Source of the DNA: Rhodospirillaceae bacterium
GTDB taxonomy: Bacteria > Pseudomonadota > Alphaproteobacteria > Dongiales > Dongiaceae
NCBI GenBank assembly: GCA_008012315.1
Contig: SSEL01000002.1
Location: 62,001-126,000, forward strand
Reading direction: 5' to 3'
Length of the DNA: 64,000 nucleotides
Part shown: piece by piece, positions 47,627 through 60,108 of the stretch
Numbering within the stretch: position 1 is the first letter of the stretch
Layout of the letters: every line of letters begins with the position of its first letter
Made by a program: the position numbers and the translations under genes
The notes under the pieces: model-generated
Told to the model about the DNA's origin: nothing
The model's database searches: none
What the model saw: only the letters and a program-made list of their open reading frames with translations

Positions 47627-48742
47627 TCAGCCGCCGGCCTTGATCGTATTGAACAGGCTGACATATTTCTTCCGACGGTCTTCCGGCACCGCACGGAGGA
47701 ATACCGTGCGGCCCATCATTTCCGTCGGATTGCTGATCCCCAGTTCGTCAAGCACCTTGGGATCGACGAGGTCGAAAGCCTTCTTGTTGGCATGCCCCGT
47801 GCCGAGCGCCTCGACCAGATATTTGCCGGCTTCGGGGGAAGTGAAGGCATTGATGAAGTCATAAGCGAGATCCTCATGCTCAACATCCTTCATGAGGACC
47901 AGGCCGCAGACCCAGGTCCGCATGCCTTCCTTGGGATTCATATAGGCGACGGGCAATCCCTGCTTCTTCAGCCGCGCCACGGCGTCATTCCAGGCATAAG
48001 CGGCGACGAGTTCGCCGGAGGCCAGCCCCTGCTCGGCGGCCGACTGGTCCGACCAATAGAAGCGGATGTTATCGCGCTGATGCCGAAGCAGCTTCGCACA
48101 TTCCTTAAGCTGGTCATCGGGAATATCGAAGATATCGGGATAGCCGAGAATCGCGGCAGCGATTTCGACATTGGGCGGCCCGGAATCGTAGCTTGAAATC
48201 TGGCCCTTATACCGATCATCCGTGAACAGCAGCGACCAGGACGGATCGCCTTCGATCTTCACCTTGTCCGTGCGGTAGAGGATCGAGGTATTGCCCCAAT
48301 CGAACGGGACGAACCACCGCTTGCCGGCCTCGTCCACCGTTGCCGGCAGCTTCTGGATTTCCGGCCAGAAATCTTTGGCATGGGCCAGCTTGCTGTCGTC
48401 GAAAGCCTTGATCATCCCTGACTTTCGCCACCGCGCCATGTCATCGGCGCAGGGATGGGCGATATCGACCTTATAGCCGCCGGCAAGCTTGCTGAAGGCC
48501 TCATCCGTGTCGCCAAAGAAGCTGACATTCGGCGTGCCGTGCTTACTGACGTAATCAGGGAACAGCTTGGGGTCGTTGTAATTCGTCCAGGTATAGACGG
48601 AAACCTGATCGGCGGCGAAAGCCCGGCCGCGTGTTGCACTCATCACAGCAACGCCGAGACCGACCGAGGCCAACGCCTTGAGCATCGACCGTCGATCCAT
48701 CGGCTTTTGCCGGAGCTGCTTTTCGATGTGACACCACTCCAT
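47627..48742 (-). CDS. Spermidine/putrescine-type substrate-binding protein
   Basis: VSVYTWTNYNDPKLFPDYVSKHG; Tat-like leader; operon with PotABC-like genes. Confidence 0.85.
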   Translation of the reverse strand: MEWCHIEKQLRQKPMDRRSMLKALASVGLGVAVMSATRGRAFAADQVSVYTWTNYNDPKLFPDYVSKHGTPNVSFFGDTDEAFSKLAGGYKVDIAHPCADDMARWRKSGMIKAFDDSKLAHAKDFWPEIQKLPATVDEAGKRWFVPFDWGNTSILYRTDKVKIEGDPSWSLLFTDDRYKGQISSYDSGPPNVEIAAAILGYPDIFDIPDDQLKECAKLLRHQRDNIRFYWSDQSAAEQGLASGELVAAYAWNDAVARLKKQGLPVAYMNPKEGMRTWVCGLVLMKDVEHEDLAYDFINAFTSPEAGKYLVEALGTGHANKKAFDLVDPKVLDELGISNPTEMMGRTVFLRAVPEDRRKKYVSLFNTIKAGG

Positions 48743-48954
48743 CTTTTCCTCCCATAATTTTTGTTGATTAAATTGTTTTAGTCGAATAAAAGATTACTGG
48801 AGTTTTTCGGCAGTCGTCAAGGGAGAGAAAGCTCCGGCCTTTGTTTTTTCGCAGAATCAAGACCTAGGGCTCCCTGCCTCGCAAATGGCCTCAAACATGG
48901 ATTGCCGAAGGACGACCCGTCAGCCGAGCATCGGGAGGAATCGGGGTATTTTCA

Positions 48955-49773
48955 ATGAACGAAGCGGGGCGACGGAAAGCGAAACAATCCACGAAAGAGG
49001 CAGACGCATTGCAAAGGAGCCGTGCGTCGCAAAAGGGCACCGTGCCGGCGAAAGATGCGCCGCTGCGTGACCGCAAGAAAGCAACGCAGCGCACCAACCT
49101 GTTGCGTATCGCTTATGAGCTGTTTCTCAAGCGAGGCTTCGATCAGGTCCGCCTCGAGGACATTGCCTTTCATGCCAATGTCTCCGTGCCCACGTTCTAC
49201 AATTACTTCAGCAACAAGCGGGACCTGCTGATCGCGATCCTGATGCAGGACCGCAAGGACGGCGCACCATCCTATGAGAAGGTTTTGGCCAATCCGCCGG
49301 CCGATCCGGGCGATGCTATCGCCGAGCTCATTTATGCCAATGTGTTCATCATCCGCAGCCCCTCGGATAAACGCCTGTGGCGTGAAATCTTCGCCGCCGT
49401 GGCGCTCAGCCACGATCGCGAGCAGGATGCCTTCAATCGCAACCACCAATCCTTCAAAACCTATATCAAGCGGTTGCGGCAACACTTCGTCGAGAAGCAG
49501 ACCCTGCCAGCGGACTATCCGCTGGATCTGGCCTCGGATCTGATCTTCGCGCTGAATGCACAGAACTTGCGGCGTCTCGCCGCCAGCAAATGCTGCACAC
49601 CGGAAGATATCCGCGAGATCACCCGTCGGCAGATGCGCCTGCTGCTGCAGCGCAACAGTGATGCCATCACGGATGCTCGTCCGCCATCCATGCCGAAACC
49701 CGGCATATCTAACCATCCAGTCAAGAAACGCTCACGTCCGGAAAGACCAGTTCATGTTCAAAACAAGGCCTGA
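48955..49773 (+). CDS. TetR family regulator (paralogue 1)
   Basis: RIAYELFLKRGFDQVRLEDIAFHANVSVPTFYNYFSNKRDLL HTH. Confidence 0.9.
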   Translation: MNEAGRRKAKQSTKEADALQRSRASQKGTVPAKDAPLRDRKKATQRTNLLRIAYELFLKRGFDQVRLEDIAFHANVSVPTFYNYFSNKRDLLIAILMQDRKDGAPSYEKVLANPPADPGDAIAELIYANVFIIRSPSDKRLWREIFAAVALSHDREQDAFNRNHQSFKTYIKRLRQHFVEKQTLPADYPLDLASDLIFALNAQNLRRLAASKCCTPEDIREITRRQMRLLLQRNSDAITDARPPSMPKPGISNHPVKKRSRPERPVHVQNKA

Positions 49774-51547
49774 AGTAAACGGAACCTTTGGTGTTGTGAC
49801 CTCGACGCATTGGCTGGCCACCGCTGCGGGTATGTCGATCCTGGAAAAAGGTGGCAACGCCTTCGATGCCGCCGTCGCCACCGGTACCTCGCTTCATGTT
49901 GCCGAGCCGCATCAGAACGGGCCGGGAGGTGAAATGCCGCTCGTTCTTTATGCTGCAGCGACAGGCAAGGTCGAGGTGATCTGCGGCCAGGGCGTCGCAC
50001 CAAAAGCGGCGACCGTGGGAAAGTTCAAGGAGCTCGGCATCGATATCATTCCCGGCAATGGCCTGCTGCCCGCCGTGGTGCCCGGCTCGTTCGGCGCCTG
50101 GATGCTGCTGTTGTCGGAATATGGCACGATGAGCCTGCGGGATGTGCTGACGCCGGCGATCACCTATGCCCGTGACGGCTTCTACCTTCTGGAAAATACC
50201 GCCGCCATCATTCGCAATGTCGAGCATCTGTTTCGCAACGAATGGCCGGCCTCCGCGGAGGTCTGGCTGCCCGGCGGCAATCTTCCCCAGGCCGGAAAGC
50301 TGTTCCGCCGGCCGCATCTCGCCGCCACATTCGAACGGATTATCCGCGAAGCCGAATCCGCCAGCGGCAGCCGCACGGGCCAGATCGAAGCCGCGCGGCG
50401 CTGCTGGTATGAAGGTTTCGTCGCCGAAACGGTGGATCGCTTCTTCCGGACCAGTCAGTTGCAGGACACCACCGGCGAGCGGCATGGTGGCCTCCTGACC
50501 GGGGACGACATGGCGGCCTGGCGCGCCACGCTCGAAACGCCCGTCTCCTATGATTATGAGAACTACACCGTCCACAAAGCAGGGCCTTGGAGCCAAGGGC
50601 CGGTCTTCCTGCAGCAACTTGCCCTTCTGAAAGGCTTCGACCTGAAGAAGATGGGCAGCGACAGTGCGGAATTCGTACATACCGTCACCGAATGCGCGAA
50701 GCTCGCCTTCGCCGATCGCGATGCCTATTACGGCGACCCGGATTTCGTCGACGTGCCGATCCGGCAGTTGCTCGACGATGCATATAATCTTGGGCGGCGG
50801 AATCTGGTCGGCGGCAATGCCTCGCTGGAACTGCGTCCCGGCACGATCCCCGGTTATACGCCGCATGTCGTCATCAGGCCGAAGGGATCGACGGTCATCG
50901 CGACACCGGAATCGCTCGATTTCAACTATCCGCGGCCGAAGGAAGACCTGCCGGACTCGGTCGCGACTGGCGATACCACGCATTTCGACATCATCGACCG
51001 CTTCGGCAACATGATCTCGGGCACGCCGAGCGGATCGTCCCTGCATATGGCGCCGGTGGTGGCCGGCCTTGGCTTCGGCATGCCGGCCCGGGCACAGATG
51101 TTCTGGCTGGAAGACGGCGTGCCGGGCACCCTGCTTCCCTGCAAGCGGCCTCGTACCACGCTGACGCCGACGATCGCCATGCGGGACGGCAAGCCCTATA
51201 TGGCCTTCGGCACGCCCGGTGGCGATTGCCAGGACCAATGGGCGCTGCAAGCCTTCCTGCGGCATGTGCATTTCGGTCTCGATCTGCAGGCCGCGATCGA
51301 TGCCCCCACTTTCCACACCTATCATCTGGTCGATTCCTTCTTCCCCCGTGAATACGATCCCGGCCATCTCGCCATCGAGGGACGTTTCAGCAAGCAGGTG
51401 CAGGAAGACCTGCGCAAGCGTGGCCATCGCCTCGAAGTCTATGACGACTACACGCTGGGCTACGTGACCGCCGCGGCGACGGATGATGGATTGCTGAAAG
51501 CCGGTGCCAGCCCACGGGAAGCCCAGTGCTATGCCGCCGGCCGATGA
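49754..51547 (+). CDS. Gamma-glutamyltransferase family Ntn-hydrolase, paralogue 1, no signal peptide
   Basis: GGNAFDAAVATGTSLHVAEPHQNGPGG; GDTTHFDIIDRFGNMISGTPS catalytic Thr. Confidence 0.92.
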   Translation: MFKTRPEVNGTFGVVTSTHWLATAAGMSILEKGGNAFDAAVATGTSLHVAEPHQNGPGGEMPLVLYAAATGKVEVICGQGVAPKAATVGKFKELGIDIIPGNGLLPAVVPGSFGAWMLLLSEYGTMSLRDVLTPAITYARDGFYLLENTAAIIRNVEHLFRNEWPASAEVWLPGGNLPQAGKLFRRPHLAATFERIIREAESASGSRTGQIEAARRCWYEGFVAETVDRFFRTSQLQDTTGERHGGLLTGDDMAAWRATLETPVSYDYENYTVHKAGPWSQGPVFLQQLALLKGFDLKKMGSDSAEFVHTVTECAKLAFADRDAYYGDPDFVDVPIRQLLDDAYNLGRRNLVGGNASLELRPGTIPGYTPHVVIRPKGSTVIATPESLDFNYPRPKEDLPDSVATGDTTHFDIIDRFGNMISGTPSGSSLHMAPVVAGLGFGMPARAQMFWLEDGVPGTLLPCKRPRTTLTPTIAMRDGKPYMAFGTPGGDCQDQWALQAFLRHVHFGLDLQAAIDAPTFHTYHLVDSFFPREYDPGHLAIEGRFSKQVQEDLRKRGHRLEVYDDYTLGYVTAAATDDGLLKAGASPREAQCYAAGR

Positions 51548-51557
51548 CTGAACCTAC

Positions 51558-51577
51558 CGGCCGGACGTCCGTCCGGC
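51558..51577. repeat. Hairpin GGCCGGAC-gtcc-GTCCGGCC between the two GGT genes
   Basis: Perfect 8-bp arms. Confidence 0.7.
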
Positions 51578-51646
51578 CTCACCGCCCCCGAACGACCTGT
51601 CACTGAACCAACTGCAACTGAACGATTTGAGATTCTGGATATCATC

Positions 51647-53461
51647 ATGGTTACATCAAGACCGGAAATCGTCGGAACCTATGGCGTCGTCGCCACCACC
51701 CACTGGCTTTCGACCACTGTCGGCATGACCATCCTGGAACGCGGCGGTAATGCCTTCGATGCCGCCGTCGCTGCCGGCTGCGTGTTGCATATTGTCGAGC
51801 CGGAACAGAACGGACCGGGTGGCGACGTCCCCATCGTCCTCTGGTCCGCTGCAAAAAAGCAGGTTGACGTCATCTGCGGCCAGGGCGTGGCCCCCGCCGC
51901 CGCGAGTGTCGGCAAGATCAAGGAGCTCGGCCTCGATATCATGCCCGGCATCGGCCACATACCGGCGGTGGTTCCCGGCTCCTTCGGCGCCTGGATGCTG
52001 CTGTTGCAGGAATACGGCACGATGAGCGTGCGCGACGTGCTGAGCCCGGCCATCGAGATCGCCCGCAACGGCTTCCATGTGAAGCCGGAAGTCTCATCGA
52101 TCCTGAAGAACCTCGCTCCCTTCTTCAAAAAGCATTGGCCAAGTTCAGCGGCGGTCTTCCTGCCCGGCGGCAAGGCGCCGGAAGCCGATAGCCTGATGGC
52201 GCTGCCCGCCCAGGCGGAGACCTATGTGCGCATCATCGCCGAAGCGGAAGCCGCCGGCGGCAACCGCGAACACCAGATCGAGGCGGCCCGACGTGCCTGG
52301 TATGAAGGCTTTGTCGCGGAAGCGGTCGACAAATTCTTCCGCCAGCCGGTGATGGATACCTCGGGCGAGGCCCATGCTGGCTTCATGACCGGCCAGGATC
52401 TCTCCAATTGGCGCGCCACCATCGAAGAACCGATTTCCACGACCTATCATGAATACGAGGTCTTCAAGCCGGGTCCCTGGGCGCAGAGCCCGGTCATGCT
52501 GCAGCAACTGGCGCTGCTGCGCGGCTTCGACCTCGCTTCCATGGATCCGACCGGGCCGGATTTCGTCCATACGGTCCAGGAATGCGCCAAGCTCGCTTTC
52601 GCCGATCGCGATTCCTTCTACGGCGATCCGAAATTCGCCGATGTGCCGCTGCGTGTCCTGTTGGGCGAAGAATACAATATCGAACGGCGCAAACTCGTCG
52701 GCGGGGAAGCCTCGCTCGACCTCCGGCCGGGCACGATCGGCAATTTCGGCGGCGGCATTCCGCAGCGCGCCTCGGGCTCGACCAAGGTCGCCCATCGCGA
52801 AGCCATCGTCGATGCCGAATCCGAGCGGACCAAGAGCTATGCCGAATATCTCGCCAGCAAGCATGGCGATACCTGCCATCTCGATATCATCGATCGCTGG
52901 GGCAATATGATTTCGGCAACGCCCAGCGGCGGCTGGCTCAGCGGCTCGCCGGTGGTGCCGGGGATCGGCTTCAGCATCTCCGTGCGTGGCCAGATGTTCT
53001 GGCTCGATGAAGGCCATCCCAACAGCCTCGAACCTGGCAAACGGCCCCGCACCACCTTGACCCCCAGCCTGGCAACCCGGCATGGCGACCCTTACATCGC
53101 CTTCGGGACGCCCGGCGGCGATCAGCAGGACCAATGGGCCTTGCATGCTTTCTTGCGCCATGTACATCACGGCCTCAATCTCCAGGCGGCGATCGATGCG
53201 CCGAGCTTCTATACCCAGCATTTGCCAAGCTCGTTCTATCCGCGCGAATGGCTGCCGGGTCATCTGGCCGTCGAATCGGCTTTCCCGGATGAGACCCTGG
53301 CCGAACTGAACCGGCGCGGGCACCGTCTGGAAGTCTTCGGGCAATGGGAGCACTACAACTCGGTCACCATGGCAACGCGCGCCATCGCACCGCAAGCCGG
53401 CCATGTTCTGAGGGCTGGTGCAAGTCCCAGGCGTATGCAATCCTACGCCATCGGTAGATAG
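51647..53461 (+). CDS. Gamma-glutamyltransferase family Ntn-hydrolase, paralogue 2, no signal peptide
   Basis: GGNAFDAAVAAGCVLHIVEPEQNGPGG; GDTCHLDIIDRWGNMISATPS. Confidence 0.92.
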   Translation: MVTSRPEIVGTYGVVATTHWLSTTVGMTILERGGNAFDAAVAAGCVLHIVEPEQNGPGGDVPIVLWSAAKKQVDVICGQGVAPAAASVGKIKELGLDIMPGIGHIPAVVPGSFGAWMLLLQEYGTMSVRDVLSPAIEIARNGFHVKPEVSSILKNLAPFFKKHWPSSAAVFLPGGKAPEADSLMALPAQAETYVRIIAEAEAAGGNREHQIEAARRAWYEGFVAEAVDKFFRQPVMDTSGEAHAGFMTGQDLSNWRATIEEPISTTYHEYEVFKPGPWAQSPVMLQQLALLRGFDLASMDPTGPDFVHTVQECAKLAFADRDSFYGDPKFADVPLRVLLGEEYNIERRKLVGGEASLDLRPGTIGNFGGGIPQRASGSTKVAHREAIVDAESERTKSYAEYLASKHGDTCHLDIIDRWGNMISATPSGGWLSGSPVVPGIGFSISVRGQMFWLDEGHPNSLEPGKRPRTTLTPSLATRHGDPYIAFGTPGGDQQDQWALHAFLRHVHHGLNLQAAIDAPSFYTQHLPSSFYPREWLPGHLAVESAFPDETLAELNRRGHRLEVFGQWEHYNSVTMATRAIAPQAGHVLRAGASPRRMQSYAIGR

Positions 53462-53467
53462 CTCGGT

Positions 53468-53491
53468 TGTGGCCCCCCGACGGGGGCCACA
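53468..53491. terminator. Strong hairpin TGTGGCCCCC-cgac-GGGGGCCACA downstream of GGT2
   Basis: Perfect 10-bp arms, no clear U-tract. Confidence 0.55.
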
Positions 53492-53531
53492 GGCGGCTGT
53501 CTTATTGTTCAGACCGTCTGGAGATCCGTAG

Positions 53532-55060
<1,529 letters not shown>

Positions 55061-55064
<4 letters not shown>

Positions 55065-56038
55065 AGATCGCAATTGTCGGAGCGGGGGCGATTGGCGGCC
55101 TCCTCGGTGGCCATCTCGCCCGGATCGGCGTCGATGTGACACTGATCGCGCGCGGTCCCCATCTCGCCGCCATCAAGCAGAACGGCTTGCGGGTGACGGG
55201 TGCCGGATCGGATTTCACCGTCCATCCGAAAGCGGTGGAGGATCCGGCCGAAGCCGGTGCGCAGGATTATGTCATCGTCAGCCTGAAATCGCCCGCCGTG
55301 GCGAACATGGCGAAAAAGATGGTGCCGCTGCTGAAGGACGACACCGCCGTGGTCATGGCGGTGAATGGCCTGCCCTGGTGGTACTTCCATGGCCTTGAAG
55401 GCCCATTGCAGGGCCGCAAGCTCACCAGTCTCGATCCCGAAGGACTGCAATGGGATTTCATCGGACCGCAGCGCGTCCTCGGCTGCGTCGTCTATCCGGC
55501 TGCCGAAGTCTCCGATCCCGGCGTCATTACCCATGTCTCCGGTGATCGCTTCAGCCTTGGTGAACCGGGCAAGGAAGTCACCGACCGGGTCCGCACGCTC
55601 AGCAAGCTGCTGATCGATGCCGGATTGAAAGCGCCGGTGAAGAAGGACATCCGGGAAGAAATCTGGGTCAAGCTTTGGGGCAATGTCGCCTTCAATCCGC
55701 TCAGCGCCCTGACCGGCGGGACACTGGCGCAGATCTGCGGCAATGCGGAGACGCGGGCCGTGGCCAAGGCGATGATGACCGAAGCGGAAAATGTCGCCAA
55801 TGCCGTCGGCGTCAAGATGCCGATCGATATCGAGAAGCGCATTGCCGGCGCCGCCGCCATCGGCGAGCACAAGACCTCGATGCTGCAGGATTTGGAACGT
55901 GGCCGGCAGATGGAGATCGATGCCATCATCGGCAGCGTTGCCGAGCTGGCACGGCTTGTCGAGGTTGCCACGCCAACGATCGACGCCATTCTCGCCCTTG
56001 TGCGGCAGAGGGCGTCTCTACTCGGCCTCTATCCATAA
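55061..56038 (+). CDS. Ketopantoate reductase (PanE/ApbA) family protein
   Basis: IAIVGAGAIGGLLGGHLARIG; KLWGNVAFNPLSALTGGT. Confidence 0.88.
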
Positions 56039-56177
56039 CGGGACGGCCCAGGTGAGATTGATCTTTCTAATCGCCTGGACCGCGCGCCTGGCTCTGCTCA
56101 GAAAGTTGGAATGACGGCGATCGCTGCTTCATCAACACAGCGATTGACTCAACTGAGCATGACAACAGGTGACTATC

Positions 56178-57521
56178 ATGGCCAAATCATCTTGGTTTAA
56201 GGAACGCGGCATTCAAAATATCGAATGCATCATTCCTGACATCAATGGCGTGCCGCGCGGCAAAGTGTTGCCGGCCGATAAAGTTTCCGATAACGGCGAG
56301 TGCCCGGGGCTTAAATTCCCCATGAGTGTCTTCGCCGTCACCGTCATGGGTGATTATACCGGTGTCGTCCGAGGCGACGAAGCCTATCGGGATGTCGATC
56401 TCAGCCTTCAGCTCGACATGAAGAGCCTGCGCCGGGCGCCGGGCGGCAGTTCGCCCACGGCCTATGTCTTTGCCGATCCGCATGGCAAGGACGGCGCACC
56501 TTGGAAGCTCTCGCCCCGCGATGTGCTGAAATCGATCCTCGATCTCTATCGGCAAAAAAACTGGCGCCCTGTCATCGCCCCGGAGCTGGAATTCTACCTG
56601 ACCGCACCGAATACCGATCCGAACCAGCCTCTGTCGCCGCCCATGGGGCGGTCGGGCCGGCCCGAATTTTCCGCCGAGCCCTATGGTTTGGAAGCGATCG
56701 AGGAATTCCAGCCGATCATCGATCAGATCTACGAGGCCGGGAAGATCGCCGGCCTCGATCTCGATACGCTGATACATGAATCCGGCCGCGCCCAGCTCGA
56801 GATCAATTTCAAGCATGGCGATCCCTTGGGCCTGGCCGATCAGGTGATCCTCTTCAAGCGTATCGTCCGCCAAGTCGCATTGGCCCATGGCTGCTACGCG
56901 ACCTTCATGGCGAAGCCGATCGAGGGTCAGCCCGGCAGCTCCATGCATCTACATGTCTCGGTCGTCGACCATGCCAGCGGCAAGAACGTCTTCGCCGATG
57001 CCGGCGGCGAGGATAGCGCACTGTTCCTCAATTTCGTCGGTGGTCTGCAGACCTATCTGCCCCAGGTCATGCCCCTCTTTGCGCCATTCGTGAATTCTTT
57101 CCGGCGTCTCATTCCCGGTTACAGCGCGCCAATCAATGTGCATTGGGGACTTGAGAACCGCACCTGCGGTCTACGCGTGCCGGAATCGGATGGAAGCAAC
57201 CGGCGTATCGAAAACCGGCTGCCGGGTGCGGACGCCAATCCCTATCTCGCCATGGCGGCGACCCTGCTGGCCGGCTATCTCGGCATGACGGAAAAGCTGA
57301 CGCCCTCGCCGCAAGCCTTGGAAAATGCCTATCGGCACGAACATGCCTTGCCGAAGACGATGAATGAGGCTCTGGCCAAGATGGAAGCTTGCGAGCCGAT
57401 CCTGAAGGTATTGGATGCCGGCTTCGTCTATGCCTATTGCAATGTCAAGAAGGCGGAGTTGCGCGAATTCCAGTCCGTCATCACGCCGTGGGAACGGCAA
57501 CATCTGCTGTTGAAGGTTTGA
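56178..57521 (+). CDS. Glutamine synthetase family, gamma-glutamylpolyamine synthetase (PuuA)-like
   Basis: APELEFYL; QLEINFKHGD; SSMHLHVSV; VHWGLENRTCGLRVP. Confidence 0.88.
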   Translation: MAKSSWFKERGIQNIECIIPDINGVPRGKVLPADKVSDNGECPGLKFPMSVFAVTVMGDYTGVVRGDEAYRDVDLSLQLDMKSLRRAPGGSSPTAYVFADPHGKDGAPWKLSPRDVLKSILDLYRQKNWRPVIAPELEFYLTAPNTDPNQPLSPPMGRSGRPEFSAEPYGLEAIEEFQPIIDQIYEAGKIAGLDLDTLIHESGRAQLEINFKHGDPLGLADQVILFKRIVRQVALAHGCYATFMAKPIEGQPGSSMHLHVSVVDHASGKNVFADAGGEDSALFLNFVGGLQTYLPQVMPLFAPFVNSFRRLIPGYSAPINVHWGLENRTCGLRVPESDGSNRRIENRLPGADANPYLAMAATLLAGYLGMTEKLTPSPQALENAYRHEHALPKTMNEALAKMEACEPILKVLDAGFVYAYCNVKKAELREFQSVITPWERQHLLLKV

Positions 57522-58817
57522 TTGCGGGGCATGATCATGGGATTCAACGATACACTCAATATCGAGCGTTCTTATTACGTCGCTACCGCCAACCGTAAAA
57601 CGGATCATCCACGCCTCACCGATGCGATCGAAGCCGATCTTGTCGTGGTCGGTGCCGGCTGTACCGGCCTGTCGGCCGCCCTCCATGCCGCCCAACGTGG
57701 GCTGAAGGTCGTCGTCCTGGAAGGCGGCAATGTGGGATGGGGCGCATCCGGCCGCAATGGCGGCCAGATGAGTCCCGGCCTGCGCAAAGGCGCCTTCGGT
57801 CTGGTCAAGCAATACGGCGAGGAACGTGGCCGCATCATCTACGAGACAGCCTTCGCTGCCCGGCAGCTCGTTCTGGACATCATCGCGAAGCACAATATCC
57901 AATGCGATCTCAAGCTGACCGGCCATGTCAGCGGCATCATCAAGAAATCCGATATCGCCCATTATGAGGCTGAAGCGGCGTGCCTGCGGCGCGTGATGGG
58001 CGTGGATCACCTATCGATCCTGTCATCGAGCGAAACCCGCAAGCTGGTCGACACGCATTATGAAGCCGGCACCTTCAGCACGGTGGCCGGCCATATGCAT
58101 CCGCTGAACTATACGCTGGGCCTCGCCCAGGCGGCGGTCGATGCCGGCGTGACGATCTTCGAGAACTCGGCGGCGATCGCGCTGCAGCGGAAGCCGCGCA
58201 TCCGCGTCTCGACTGCATCGGGCGCCGTCACCGCGCGTCATGCCATTCTGGCAGGCGATGCCCTGCTGCGCGGCTTGGAGCCCGAGGTCAATAACCGTAT
58301 CATGCCGGTCGGCAATTATATCGTTGCCACCAATCCCCTGCCGAATGCCCATGAACTCATTCCCAGCGATGCGGCGATTTCGGATTCGCGTTTCGTGGTG
58401 AATTACTACCGCCTCTCCGCCGATGGGCGCCTGCTCTTCGGTGGCGGCGAGAAATATACGCCGAGGCCGCCGAAGGATATCGCGGCTTTCGTCCGGCCTT
58501 ATGTGGAAGAGACCTTCCCGCAATTGCGCGGCTGCAAGATCGATTATGCCTGGGGCGGGCTCGTTTCGATCACGACCTCCCGGTTGCCGCATATTGGTCG
58601 CCGGGGCGATGTGCTGTTCGCCCATGGCTATTCCGGCCTCGGCGTTCTGCTCTCGACCCTGGGCGGCAAAATCCTGGCCGAGTCGCTGGTGCAGAACACG
58701 CCGGAATTCGAGACCTTCGCCGCCTTGCGGCCACAGGCTTTTCCCGGTGGAACCGCCCTGCGCTCACCACTCTATGTCCTTGCAATGCTTTGGTATGCCA
58801 TGCGGGACCGGCTATAG
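57522..58817 (+). CDS. FAD-dependent oxidoreductase, gamma-glutamylputrescine oxidase (PuuB)-like
   Basis: DLVVVGAGCTGLSAALHAAQRG; NVGWGASGRNGGQMSPG. Confidence 0.88.
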   Translation: MRGMIMGFNDTLNIERSYYVATANRKTDHPRLTDAIEADLVVVGAGCTGLSAALHAAQRGLKVVVLEGGNVGWGASGRNGGQMSPGLRKGAFGLVKQYGEERGRIIYETAFAARQLVLDIIAKHNIQCDLKLTGHVSGIIKKSDIAHYEAEAACLRRVMGVDHLSILSSSETRKLVDTHYEAGTFSTVAGHMHPLNYTLGLAQAAVDAGVTIFENSAAIALQRKPRIRVSTASGAVTARHAILAGDALLRGLEPEVNNRIMPVGNYIVATNPLPNAHELIPSDAAISDSRFVVNYYRLSADGRLLFGGGEKYTPRPPKDIAAFVRPYVEETFPQLRGCKIDYAWGGLVSITTSRLPHIGRRGDVLFAHGYSGLGVLLSTLGGKILAESLVQNTPEFETFAALRPQAFPGGTALRSPLYVLAMLWYAMRDRL

Positions 58818-58926
58818 GGAGGCGTGATCGTTTGACCCGCTTTTTTGGGTGACCTAAAGTATTTTTCGATATTCGTATCGGCCTGGTGTAAAGCTGGGAA
58901 AAATAGGTCAACAAAGATAGCGATAT

Positions 58927-59661
58927 ATGCCGAGAGTAAAATCCGCTCCCCAAGCGGGGAAATCGTTGTTTCAGCGGGACGATTTGTCGGAGCTGAGTCA
59001 CCGTGATCGAAAGAAGGCGCGGCAGCGTGCGGAACTGCTGCGCATTTCTTTGGAACTCTTCAAGGAAAAGGGCTTCGACAGCACCCGCATGGAAGACATC
59101 GCGCTGCAAGCCGATGTGTCGACACCGACGGTCTACAATTATTTCCAGACCAAGCTCGATGTGCTGGTCGAAATCCTGAAACAGGATCGCGAAGACACCA
59201 AGCAGGCGTTTGACGAAATCGTCGAGAACCCGGCCGCGGAGCCGGAAGAAGCGCTTGCCACCCTGGTCCAGGCCAATATGAACAATGTCCGCGAGCCGGG
59301 CGATAAAAGGCTCTGGCGTGAGATTTTGGCCGCCGTTGCCCGCAGCCACGATAAGGAAGATGATTCCTTCGAGAAGAATCACGAGGTCTTCCGGCGCTAT
59401 ATAAAGCGCCTTCTCACGCATTTCATCGACGCCGGCAAGCTCTCGAAAGCGATTCCATTGGATATCGCGGCCGATATCATTTTCGCCATCAATTCGCATA
59501 ATCTGCGCTACATCGCCTCATCCGAGCGCTGCACGCCGGAGCGCATCCGGGATATCTCGCGGCAGCAATTCAAGCTGCTGATGAGCAACTGGCGCACCGA
59601 TGCAAAGACCGCTTCAAGCAAGCCGCGAACCGCCCGCAAATCCGCGAAGAAAAGCAAATAG
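58927..59661 (+). CDS. TetR family regulator (paralogue 2)
   Basis: RISLELFKEKGFDSTRMEDIALQADVSTPTVYNYFQTKLDVL HTH. Confidence 0.9.
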   Translation: MPRVKSAPQAGKSLFQRDDLSELSHRDRKKARQRAELLRISLELFKEKGFDSTRMEDIALQADVSTPTVYNYFQTKLDVLVEILKQDREDTKQAFDEIVENPAAEPEEALATLVQANMNNVREPGDKRLWREILAAVARSHDKEDDSFEKNHEVFRRYIKRLLTHFIDAGKLSKAIPLDIAADIIFAINSHNLRYIASSERCTPERIRDISRQQFKLLMSNWRTDAKTASSKPRTARKSAKKSK

Positions 59662-59676
59662 GCTCCTCCTGGAGCA

Positions 59677-60108
59677 CTATGGCGTGAGCGGTTGCGGCGC
59701 CGTGCAGACCGCATGCTCGCCGAGCTTGCAACGTGTCTCGCTCGCGGCTTCGGCCTTCTCGCGCAAGGGCAGCAGCGGCACATCGCCGATGCTTTCCCAC
59801 CAGCCGGTCGTGCGGCCGCAGGCGATCCGCTCGATCATCATGTGCCGGCCATCGAAACGCGGCACATAGAGCGCGCCATCTTTCGCCGCCCGCATAATTT
59901 TGACGTCACCGGACCGACCTGGCGCGATATCGGCGATGTCCGACGTTACCCAATGGCCGAAGAGAATGACGCATTTCAGCGGCTCGCCGCCGTCATTGCG
60001 AATTGTCAGGCTCGTTTGCAGATCGGCCGTCGCGAAAGCCGGCTTTACCGGTGCAGTCAGGCAACACACCAACAGAATGGGGGCTAGCCGAGACCAGGGC
60101 ATCATCAT
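59677..60108 (-). CDS. Exported hypothetical protein
   Basis: Signal peptide; ATGA-type overlap with upstream GMC gene. Confidence 0.6.
   Translation of the reverse strand: MMMPWSRLAPILLVCCLTAPVKPAFATADLQTSLTIRNDGGEPLKCVILFGHWVTSDIADIAPGRSGDVKIMRAAKDGALYVPRFDGRHMMIERIACGRTTGWWESIGDVPLLPLREKAEAASETRCKLGEHAVCTAPQPLTP

Noticed and set aside
49721-51427. 568-aa minus-strand ORF
   Set aside because: Antisense shadow of a well-supported GGT gene; high-GC frame effect.
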